NCBI RefSeq assembly: GCF_038051945.1
Contig: NZ_CP150302.1
Location: 3,162,001 to 3,226,000, forward strand
DNA from: Paenibacillus sp. FSL H3-0469
GTDB lineage: Bacteria > Bacillota > Bacilli > Paenibacillales > Paenibacillaceae
Length of the DNA: 64,000 bases
Direction: 5' to 3'
Every line of letters starts with the position of its first letter. The first letter of the stretch is position 1. Shown one piece after another: positions 34,047 through 42,285 of this stretch. The notes under the pieces were generated by a model. It saw only the letters and a list, made by a program, of their open reading frames with translations. It searched no databases and was not told the origin of the DNA. The translations under genes were made by a program, and so were the position numbers.

Positions 34047-37000
34047 TTATGTTATGCCTCCCTTTGCACCAACATAAACTTTAAGTGTAACTGTATTGGA
34101 GCGATTTCCTGAAGTATCAACAGCAGTCACATATACATAAGTCAACAAACCAGTATCCGGTTTAGACGCTGTATTTGTAATAATGTAGGTATCCTTAGAT
34201 ACCTGCTTTAATTTCCCTTGATTAATATTAACTTCATAGTGACTAATAGCAACATTGTCACTAGCATTTAAGGTGAATCTTGTTTGGCTAAAACTAAGAG
34301 TTTCATACCCGGAAATATATGGATCACTTGGAGGTATACGGTCTGGAGCAACTATAGACGCTTCTGAAATATTTTCTGCAAAATCATGCGCTTCAACTGC
34401 TAAAGAAGTTGCACTTAAAGGAACAGTGATAGTTAGTGTAGTGTTACTTGTTGAAGAAATTAGTTTCTTCACTCCTCCATCCGTAACGTAAATATTATAG
34501 TAGGCAATTCCCACATTATCAGAACAAGTCCAAGATAATGAGCCATTTGTTGAAGTATTAAAATTAATACTAAGATCCGAAGGAATATTAGGTGCAGTTT
34601 TATCAATTCTAACTAAAGCCTCTGTATAATTTGCTGAATCAAAAACATTGAGCGTTTTGGCATAAAGATTATAACTTCCTTCATTGCTCAGAGTTATCTC
34701 GCCACCGTAATAACTAGTCCAGCTATTCCCTTCACCCACTTTATAATAAAGTCTATCCCGTTCAATATCTTCTCCTTTCTTGATATTAAACGTTATATTT
34801 TTATTGGACCATTGAGTATTACTTAGTGTAATAATAGGTGCCAGTGGTGTAGGAATTATGAATTCAGTTTTTACGTTCAAAGGAAGACTCATACTGGATA
34901 CATTATTGCCTGAATACGCTTGTATGGTGTAACTGTAAGACTGATTCTCTGCTAAATTTGCATCATAAAAACTAGTATAACTTGTATTTCCTACTTCAAT
35001 CCCATTTCTAAAAATCTTATAGCCACTTATTTGTGAGGTATTGTCCCCATTCCACTCAAGAAAGATATTATTTTCTATTGCTTTAGAAAGAGTTATGGTG
35101 GGTGCACTAACAGGCTTAGGACCTTTAGCAGTTATTAAATTATATTCTCCTCTTTCAAAAGTGGGGCTACCAACTGATAGATAATATGTTTGCCCCGCCA
35201 CCAAATTGTATTCAATATTGAATCCTGCTGAGGATTCTAAAATAGCATCGTCATTTGATGCTAATTCAACAAAACTAGAATTAAACAATGTTGCTTCAGT
35301 ATCCAAATTACCAGTAGAAGAAAAACTATAAACACCACTAGAATTTGGAATGAATTTAAAAGTATCTGTATCTTCTGGATAATTAATTTTACCCGACAAT
35401 GATCCAACTGAGATAACATTGTTATTTCCAATGTAATCATCACTTTGAGGTGCAACTGTTATATTATAGTTTCCCATGCTATTTCCCACAGAATGAACAA
35501 CTAAGTAATATACCTGATTTGCCAATAATTCTTGTCCGAAATAAAAGTTTAGATTTGAAGCACTAATATCTGTTCCAGAATTAATTATTTCAAAATTCTT
35601 ATCGTATACATCAGCATCTAAATCAAAATTGGCACTACTTTCAAAATAATAAGTCCCATTTGCTGGGGGAACAAATTTGAAGTAATCTATATCTGTAATA
35701 TTATCTATACTGGAATTTATACTGGAGTATAAAACTGTTGCAGAAGTAAAATCATCATTTGTAAATACAGTTTTGGTTGCAATGTCGCTTGCTCCAGTTT
35801 CATTCCTTGCGGCTACTCCAACACCATAGGAACGATCTACTTGAAGATTGTTAAAGGTATATCTAGTTACATTTCTCACATTTGTTAGGTAAACGTTGTC
35901 TAAGTACAAATCATAGCTAATAGCTGTATCTACATTACTCCAAGCTAATTCTATTTTTGTTCCACTTGGTACAGCTTCACTTATAACAGGAATCTTAGGC
36001 TTCTCATTCTTTAAAGTTAAAATGTCGACACTTCCTGAATTTCCAAATAGATTTGATGAGTTTTTTGCCTTTACATAAACTGTATAAATAGTATTTGGAT
36101 TTAATCCTGTAATTGTGAGTGAAGTTTGACCAGAACTAACTGTTACCTCTTTATTGAAGTATGTTATTTGGTAGCCAGTAGCATTAGGAACTGCATTCCA
36201 AGAAATAACCGCGCTTGATGAAGTCACTGTTCCTTTTACAACAGTAGGCGTTTGCAAGTACGGAGTAACATGTATTGCAAACAAATCTTCTGGATCAGTG
36301 TTGTTATAATAAAATTTAATTTTATAAGTTCCAACTGCATTGGTTTTTAAAGAACTCCAAGTGAATGTAACGATATCACCTGCATTTTTATTGTAAAATG
36401 AATTAGAAGCAATTTTTGTTATGCCGTCTGGGGCGAATACACCTACAGATATTGTGGCTTTGCTTGCTGATAATTTTACAGAAACAGAAACTGCATCACC
36501 AGCCATAATAATCTGCCCATCGCCAGTTTTCACCGAAGAAATTCCAACTTCTCCATAAGTACCTGTTGACGGATCAGGATCAACAATAGGAACTTCTTGG
36601 ACTGGAAACTCTGGACTAATTGCATCATTTGAAATTCCTAAAGCCTTCAGAAGGTTTACTATTCCTGAGCCATAGTCATGAGTTTCTCCTAAAGGAGTTG
36701 CTGTTGATAACAATAAATGTTTAATGTCTTCTGCAGAGTAATCAGGATGAATAGACCAAAGTACAGAGGCCGCACCAGCAACAAATGGAACAGCCATTGA
36801 GGTTCCTGATTTACTGCTAAATTTATTGTTTATATCAGTTGTGTAAATATTCGTTCCTGGAGCAACCAGATCAAGCTGACTTCCAGTGCTTGAGAAATTA
36901 GGTCTATAAAATTGTTCATTCACTGCACCTACGCTAATTACCTCTGGAAATAGCGCAGGATATGTCTCAGTCTCACTTCCCTGCCCATTATTCCCCGCAG

Positions 37001-37802
37001 ATGCAAGCACTAAAATCCCTTGATCAGTTGCTTTTTTTATTGTGTTATGTAATAACTGGCTATAATCATTTCCTCCAAAACTCATGGTTATAATATTCAT
37101 TTTATTTTCAATAGCCCAATCTATTCCTTTGATTACATCACTATAATAACCTTCACCAGAAGTATTAAGAACTTTTACTGCATAGATGTTTGATTGTGGG
37201 GACATGCCATCTACGCCTTTTTCATCATGCTTAGCAGCTATAATACCTGTTACCTGAGTTCCATGACCATTTCCATCAAGATAATCCATTTCTCCATCAA
37301 CGAAAGAAACGCCTCCCATTATACTATATTCTTCATGAGGAGATACCCCTGTATCGAGAATAGCGACATTAATACCTTTGCCTGGATTTGTCCCTAAGTT
37401 TGTTCTACTTCCAGCTACTGCTTTTAATCCCCAAGATAATTGATTATGAGAAACCTCATGAACATCAGATAATGACATTGAAGAATCCGGTTCAACAAAC
37501 TCAATATTACCTTCAGTTAACAAATTAGATAATTCTTCATTAGAAAGTTCTAACACGTAAGTATTTTCTGCAAGCTTATCAACTGAATAAACATTTGTAC
37601 TAACTGTTGCAGCAGACAGTTGACTGAATGTATTCATTGCATAAACTGAATCACTCACCTTTAAAACTTCAGAATTACCTTCAACATCTTTATACTTTAC
37701 AATATACCTTTTTTTTTCAACTTCATTTCCATGAATTCGTTGAAGTGGAATAAAATTAATAACAAAAACTATTGTTAATAGTATAGATATTATTTTTTTC
37801 AT
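34047..37802 (-). CDS. Secreted S8 subtilisin-like protease with Fn3 and pre-peptidase C-terminal domains
   Basis: A 1251-residue exported protein. It has a signal peptide (1-25), an inhibitor-I9-like propeptide (about 30-105) and an S8 domain with a complete triad: Asp150 (AILDTG), His180 (GNGHGTQV) and Ser335 (SGTSMAVP), plus oxyanion Asn271 (SAGNN). After about residue 400 come a beta-sandwich region, fibronectin-III-like modules and two pre-peptidase C-terminal domains (DIDYFKFVPPANGTYYFE; DTDTFKFIPNSSGVYSF). More Ig/Fn3-like modules follow to the end. No sortase, SLH or LysM anchor is seen. It lies 11 bp after the WG-repeat gene, last in the operon, and its AT content is far above that of the flanking genes. 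Confidence 0.92.
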   Translation of the reverse strand: MKKIISILLTIVFVINFIPLQRIHGNEVEKKRYIVKYKDVEGNSEVLKVSDSVYAMNTFSQLSAATVSTNVYSVDKLAENTYVLELSNEELSNLLTEGNIEFVEPDSSMSLSDVHEVSHNQLSWGLKAVAGSRTNLGTNPGKGINVAILDTGVSPHEEYSIMGGVSFVDGEMDYLDGNGHGTQVTGIIAAKHDEKGVDGMSPQSNIYAVKVLNTSGEGYYSDVIKGIDWAIENKMNIITMSFGGNDYSQLLHNTIKKATDQGILVLASAGNNGQGSETETYPALFPEVISVGAVNEQFYRPNFSSTGSQLDLVAPGTNIYTTDINNKFSSKSGTSMAVPFVAGAASVLWSIHPDYSAEDIKHLLLSTATPLGETHDYGSGIVNLLKALGISNDAISPEFPVQEVPIVDPDPSTGTYGEVGISSVKTGDGQIIMAGDAVSVSVKLSASKATISVGVFAPDGITKIASNSFYNKNAGDIVTFTWSSLKTNAVGTYKIKFYYNNTDPEDLFAIHVTPYLQTPTVVKGTVTSSSAVISWNAVPNATGYQITYFNKEVTVSSGQTSLTITGLNPNTIYTVYVKAKNSSNLFGNSGSVDILTLKNEKPKIPVISEAVPSGTKIELAWSNVDTAISYDLYLDNVYLTNVRNVTRYTFNNLQVDRSYGVGVAARNETGASDIATKTVFTNDDFTSATVLYSSINSSIDNITDIDYFKFVPPANGTYYFESSANFDLDADVYDKNFEIINSGTDISASNLNFYFGQELLANQVYYLVVHSVGNSMGNYNITVAPQSDDYIGNNNVISVGSLSGKINYPEDTDTFKFIPNSSGVYSFSSTGNLDTEATLFNSSFVELASNDDAILESSAGFNIEYNLVAGQTYYLSVGSPTFERGEYNLITAKGPKPVSAPTITLSKAIENNIFLEWNGDNTSQISGYKIFRNGIEVGNTSYTSFYDANLAENQSYSYTIQAYSGNNVSSMSLPLNVKTEFIIPTPLAPIITLSNTQWSNKNITFNIKKGEDIERDRLYYKVGEGNSWTSYYGGEITLSNEGSYNLYAKTLNVFDSANYTEALVRIDKTAPNIPSDLSINFNTSTNGSLSWTCSDNVGIAYYNIYVTDGGVKKLISSTSNTTLTITVPLSATSLAVEAHDFAENISEASIVAPDRIPPSDPYISGYETLSFSQTRFTLNASDNVAISHYEVNINQGKLKQVSKDTYIITNTASKPDTGLLTYVYVTAVDTSGNRSNTVTLKVYVGAKGGIT

Positions 37803-37812
37803 GCTTTCTCTC

Positions 37813-38739
37813 CTATTCTAATATAGCTGATATTATTCCTTTGTACGGATAATCTACATACCTACATTGAGGGTAGCTCTTTATTTCACCATCTTCTTTT
37901 AACAACCCTAATTTATTATCAAAAACTATACGACTGTAACCATTCACAAATCTAGTAGCCATGTCAAATTTAGGTTCAATGACAAAATCACCGTTTAAAT
38001 TGATAATTCCCCATTTATTTTTTAATTTAACTGGTGCTAAACCATTAGAAAATTGGTCAGTTTCATCGTACAATGCAGGAAGTATCACCTCGCCCTTACC
38101 ATTTAAAAATCCGTATTTTTTCCCCTTTTTAAAAAACAAGCGATCTTCTGCATATTGACCTAATTCACTGTATATTGCAGGAATGACTAATTCACCTCTT
38201 AAATTAATACAACCAAATTTATAATTTTGTTGCATTACTAAAGCCAAGCCGTTTACAAAAGACAAGGCAGCCTCCCAAATAACTGGAAGTACAATCTCTC
38301 CTTCTTTGTTTAGATACCCGCACTTCGAGTCTACTTCCACTACAGCAAACTCTTGAGAGAATGGATCAATACGTGTGTAGGTAGGATTTAATATTTTTTC
38401 ACCATTACTGTTTATTATTCCATACAATCCATCTTTAGAATAAACGGCCAAGCCCTCATCTGAAAATCTTGAAAATCCATCATATTTTAGAAAGATCATT
38501 TGCTCATGGTTATAATTCAAAAAACCTTTTTGCCCTTCAAAAGTTTCAAACCCTGCCCATCCAGAATAAAATCTTGTTAACCATTTATATTTTTGATAAG
38601 GGCTTAAGAACTGAAGATTTAAGTGATTAAAACCATTTTCAGTCTGTACTAATGCATAATCTTCATAAAAACGATCTGCTATAATATAATCAGCAGTATG
38701 AATTATTTCTCCATCTAAGTTAATGTATCCTTTTATCAT
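37813..38739 (-). CDS. WG-repeat protein, candidate immunity partner of the HNH protein
   Basis: 308 residues without signal peptide or membrane segment, made of about seven or eight WG (KWG)-type repeats such as GLYGIINSNGEKIL, KCGYLNKEGEIVLPVIWEAA, KYGFLNGKGEVILPALYDE and KWGIINLNGDFVIEPKFD. WG proteins are repeat scaffolds; some lie next to bacterial toxin genes. The ATG overlaps the stop of the HNH gene (ATGA), the coupling expected for toxin then immunity protein. A cytoplasmic location fits that role. Immunity function is inference. Confidence 0.82.
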   Translation of the reverse strand: MIKGYINLDGEIIHTADYIIADRFYEDYALVQTENGFNHLNLQFLSPYQKYKWLTRFYSGWAGFETFEGQKGFLNYNHEQMIFLKYDGFSRFSDEGLAVYSKDGLYGIINSNGEKILNPTYTRIDPFSQEFAVVEVDSKCGYLNKEGEIVLPVIWEAALSFVNGLALVMQQNYKFGCINLRGELVIPAIYSELGQYAEDRLFFKKGKKYGFLNGKGEVILPALYDETDQFSNGLAPVKLKNKWGIINLNGDFVIEPKFDMATRFVNGYSRIVFDNKLGLLKEDGEIKSYPQCRYVDYPYKGIISAILE

Positions 38740-39626
38740 TTGTTCACCCCATAATATCCAGCAAACCAGGTTGTGAATTCCTGATGCTTTGTTTTAGGCA
38801 AAGGGACTAAATTAGAATAAACGTTTGTTCCACCAAATTCTATAGGTACAATATGATGTATTTCCCAACCATCCCAAGGTGATTTAAAAGAATTAAAAAG
38901 TCCTCCAAAAAAACTATTACTGTAATTTGGAGGCTGTCCACCGCCATATGTTTGCTCCCACCATGTCCTATATGGTTTTTTTACTCTATTATCAAAATCA
39001 GATCGCATTTGTGTGGCAGCCGCTGTTGATGTTTTACTTAACAAGGTGCTCACAGGCATTGCTATCAATTGGTTAGTTCCTGGATCAACCTGTTTTGGAT
39101 AAGCTCTTCCCATTCTATTAATCAGCACAGGCCCAGCATGATTTTTCTCATTTTTATTAAATCCCCCCTCTAAGCGATATGTAGTGGAAACATCAAAATT
39201 CCAGAACCAAGTTTTATCAAGTTTAATTTTTTTAGTTTGAATGGCTCCCACCCTTGGATCAGGGGAAATACTTATGGGAGCAATTGGGACAAAAACACCA
39301 TTTGCTGTTGTCCCTTTTGAAGGAGTAATAGTAACATTAATATATGTTGGTTTTGAAGTATAAAAATCAACCATCATACCTACATCCATTGTTTTCTTCC
39401 CAGGATTGCCGTGTGCTATTAAAGATACAATTACATATTCAGTCTTAATTGTACCATTTGGAACATGACCGTTCCCACCTTGGTTATATTTGTTATCATC
39501 AATAATTTTAAAAGTACCAATAACATCATCTTCAATACCATCTGCCTTAACAACAAAAAAACTACTGAGACTATAATTAAACAAAAATCCAAATAAAAAC
39601 AAAATAATTAGCAACTTCTTTTTCAA
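38736..39626 (-). CDS. Secreted protein with C-terminal HNH nuclease domain (putative toxin)
   Basis: The 296-residue protein has a strong signal peptide (KKKLLIILFLFGFLF, likely cut after VKA, residue 28). A beta-rich central region (about 30-170) follows, then a C-terminal HNH/AHH-type nuclease fold with WEIHHIVPIEFGG (His257/His258), Asn272 in SNLVPLP and His281 in KTKHQEF. These are the metal-binding and catalytic positions of toxin-type HNH nucleases. Export of a DNase with a coupled cytoplasmic partner points to an antibacterial effector. TTG start with AAGGAAGTG. First gene of the operon. Confidence 0.85.
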   Translation of the reverse strand: MKKKLLIILFLFGFLFNYSLSSFFVVKADGIEDDVIGTFKIIDDNKYNQGGNGHVPNGTIKTEYVIVSLIAHGNPGKKTMDVGMMVDFYTSKPTYINVTITPSKGTTANGVFVPIAPISISPDPRVGAIQTKKIKLDKTWFWNFDVSTTYRLEGGFNKNEKNHAGPVLINRMGRAYPKQVDPGTNQLIAMPVSTLLSKTSTAAATQMRSDFDNRVKKPYRTWWEQTYGGGQPPNYSNSFFGGLFNSFKSPWDGWEIHHIVPIEFGGTNVYSNLVPLPKTKHQEFTTWFAGYYGVNK

Positions 39627-39713
39627 AGATATAGCACTTCCTTTTCAATATTTTTTAAGTGATATTTAAAATAACTCCTCCCTTCAAGACCTCCTCTACC
39701 TCAAAGTATGGAA

Positions 39714-39743
39714 ATTATACGTTAAGATTCGCCCGATAGTAAA
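39714..39743 (-). promoter_or_regulatory. Candidate promoter of the HNH operon
   Basis: Read leftward: TTTACT (39738-39743), 18 bp, TATAAT (39714-39719), about 90 bp before the start codon. The rest of the 529-bp gap 39627-40155 is very AT-rich with A/T homopolymers and one terminator; no further gene is seen. Confidence 0.5.
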
Positions 39744-40052
39744 AGGGAAATTTTGTTGTTTAATGTCGTTTTTTGGAGTATTGCATTTAATGTGTGACAA
39801 ACAAAAAAACTTTTATTTTTTCAAAAAAACTAGAGAACCAGAACAATACCTTTAATTCATATATTCACCAAATAATTAATATTGCACCTATTTTTTTTAT
39901 ATAGATACGAATAAATGATGTGATGTATTTAGAAAATATAGTAGATACTCTTTTCACCAATTTGTCTCCGAATCAGCATAAGTCACTATTGCCTGAAAAC
40001 TAATCAACCATATTTCCCCTTCTTCTAGTTAACACTTCATGTTGATAAAAAA

Positions 40053-40085
40053 AAGAGACATTTTCCCATTACAGGATTGTCTCTT
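40053..40085 (-). terminator. Terminator of the 137-aa gene
   Basis: AAGAGACA pairs with TGTCTCTT, followed leftward by eight Ts. It isolates the 137-aa gene from the HNH operon. Confidence 0.85.
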
Positions 40086-40155
40086 ACATTGAAATGATAA
40101 TTTTTTATATAAAATAAATTTTCTGAATAACAAACTAATCGTCAAAATAATTGAG

Positions 40156-40569
40156 CTAATACCCCAATTTTTCTCTTTTGAGTAAGTATTCAAGTAAATT
40201 TAATGTTTCTTGCTTTTTCAGCTTAAGTGTATCTTGCAGTTTTTCAGGAACTATATCCCGTATATCCTCCAACATACAGCATTCTTCAAACAATTTAACT
40301 ACTTCCTTATTGGCATTATTTTGTGCTAGTAGTTGTGCTACATACGGACGATAGAGATACGCATATGCGTCCTCAAGTGTTAATGCCCCATTAAGCAAGG
40401 CATCAAGTATTCCAACATTTAATATACATAAAAACTTTTGAATTTCATCTGGATGCTTCAAATCAATTTGTAAATTCAATAGGCCACTCCATTTCAAGGC
40501 ACTTTTTATAGAAATATTATACTGGCTAATGAGGGTTAATTTCTTTCGGAACTTGCCGTCCAATTTCAT
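40156..40569 (-). CDS. Unknown cytoplasmic protein (137 aa), possibly immunity-type
   Basis: 137 residues, helical and soluble: KHPDEIQKFLCILNVGILDALLNGALTLEDAYAYLYRPY, then a Lys/Leu/Glu-rich tail. No domain is recognised with certainty. The size, acidity and helical character recall small immunity or DUF proteins of accessory islands. It starts 20 bp after the stop of the intact binding-protein gene, right at the island's edge, with no good ribosome site. Its low GC matches the island rather than the sugar-uptake gene. Confidence 0.65.
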   Translation of the reverse strand: MKLDGKFRKKLTLISQYNISIKSALKWSGLLNLQIDLKHPDEIQKFLCILNVGILDALLNGALTLEDAYAYLYRPYVAQLLAQNNANKEVVKLFEECCMLEDIRDIVPEKLQDTLKLKKQETLNLLEYLLKREKLGY

Positions 40570-40588
40570 CCGATACTGGGTAAGAGCT

Positions 40589-42100
40589 TCACTCCTCCCC
40601 CGCCTCCCCGTACTCCTGAATAATCAGGCTGCCGCCGCTGGTCCGCCATTTCTCGACCTCCCCGGCGAAGCCGGCGGCGTCGATGTTGCCGAGAATATAA
40701 TTGTAGGTGGCATCCACGATGATCGCGGACAGCTCGGCGTTCTTCTCGTCATAGGTCGGCGAGGTTAGCGAGACGGTAGGGTCATCGACCAGAAACTGCT
40801 CGTTATCCCGGCTGAGCTGGTCGGCCAGGGCGGTGAGCTGCTCCTTTTGTGCGACCTCCTTGATATGGGTATTGCCTACATCGGCGATCATCAGGGAATT
40901 GAGCGGATTGACCTCATACACCCGAAGCTGGGATGTCTCTTCCGGAAGAATCACTTTGCCTTCCCCGTCCAGCTTATAGTGGCGGCCCTCGAAGCCGTAG
41001 GCCATCAGGTTGGCTACATCCTCATCCATCGTGCGGTCGAAGAATCCCAGCACCTGCTTCAGTTCCTGCTCGGTAGCAATGGCTTTACGTGAAAAGAGGT
41101 ACAAGCCGTTATACTTGGGTATGGACCATACCTTATATCCATCCGGCCCCTTAATGCGGTTAATCAGCGTCAGCTCTGCTTTGGGGTTGATCGCCTTGGC
41201 CTCAATGGAGAGCCGCTGCACATCCGTCATGCTCCCGATGAAGATCCCGGCCGTTCCCCGGATGAATTTGTCCCGCTGCACTTCCTTGCTGGTCAGGGCG
41301 AAATCCTGGTTAATGATCCCTTCCTTGTATAATTTGCGCATGAAGTTCATCGTGTCCATATATTCAGGGGTGGCGAATTCCGGGATGAACTGTCCATCCT
41401 CGATCTTCCAGTTATTCGGCGTGCCGAAATAGGAGCTTAACGTCTTGAATACCCCGTACACCAGATCGTTACGGTCCACCAGTCCGAGGGTGTCTGCCTT
41501 GCCGTTGCCGTCCGGGTCATTCGTGGTGAACTGCTTCATCACCTCATAGAGTTCCTCCAGCGTTCCGGGTGGACTGAGATGCAGCTTCTCCAGCCAGTCC
41601 TTGCGGATAATAATGCCCTGCCGGGAAGCCGGTCTTTCTGTATAGAGACCATAGATTCCCCCGTCCACCGAAGTCTGCTTAAGAATCGCCGCATTCAATT
41701 GACTGAGATTCGGAAATTCCGCCAGATAGGGACCAATCTCCCAAAAAGCGCCCGAGCGGATCATATTCTTGACCGGATTATAATCGGTGAATTTCACGAA
41801 CGTTACTTTGCCGAGGGAGCCGGTGGTCAGTGCGGTATTCATTTTGTCCGTGTAGACGCCTTCCGGCACCCAGGTAATATCGAGCTGAGTCCCGGTCAGT
41901 CTCTCAATCTCGGCAATCAGCTCCGCTGAAGGCGTCTGCGGAAAATGCAGCGGTGCCAGAATCGAGATCGGTGCCGCTGCCCCCGCTGAATCGGAACGCC
42001 CAGACTCATCCCCGCTGCAAGCGCTTAATATAATGAACAATAAGAACAGGATGAAGCACCCTGCAAGAGTTCTCTTCCTGCCCGTTAACCGGTTGAACAT
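40589..42100 (-). CDS. Oligosaccharide ABC transporter binding lipoprotein (LplA type), no adjacent permeases
   Basis: A 503-residue lipoprotein with lipobox LSACSG. Blocks such as DPDGNGKADTLGLVDRNDLVYG, RQGIIIRKDWLEKL and FGTPNNWKIEDGQF are shared almost word for word with the protein at 26406, so the two are paralogues. No permease gene lies near: to the left is an AT-rich island, to the right a divergent membrane AraC regulator. Its partners may have been lost, or it may use another Lpl-type permease pair. AGGGGG ribosome site. Confidence 0.9.
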   Translation of the reverse strand: MFNRLTGRKRTLAGCFILFLLFIILSACSGDESGRSDSAGAAAPISILAPLHFPQTPSAELIAEIERLTGTQLDITWVPEGVYTDKMNTALTTGSLGKVTFVKFTDYNPVKNMIRSGAFWEIGPYLAEFPNLSQLNAAILKQTSVDGGIYGLYTERPASRQGIIIRKDWLEKLHLSPPGTLEELYEVMKQFTTNDPDGNGKADTLGLVDRNDLVYGVFKTLSSYFGTPNNWKIEDGQFIPEFATPEYMDTMNFMRKLYKEGIINQDFALTSKEVQRDKFIRGTAGIFIGSMTDVQRLSIEAKAINPKAELTLINRIKGPDGYKVWSIPKYNGLYLFSRKAIATEQELKQVLGFFDRTMDEDVANLMAYGFEGRHYKLDGEGKVILPEETSQLRVYEVNPLNSLMIADVGNTHIKEVAQKEQLTALADQLSRDNEQFLVDDPTVSLTSPTYDEKNAELSAIIVDATYNYILGNIDAAGFAGEVEKWRTSGGSLIIQEYGEAGEE

Positions 42101-42285
42101 TCCATAACCCCCTGAAGCGTAATATTTATCTGCCTTAGAAGCCTATCTATTGAATAATGCAGCTTATGTATGAATGATTAGAGAAAATGATTATTGCGGT
42201 ACCAGATGATTATTGTTATTATCCTTCGTGATGCATACACTTAAGACAGTGATTTCCATATTTCATGCAAAGGTGCTGAACGCTG

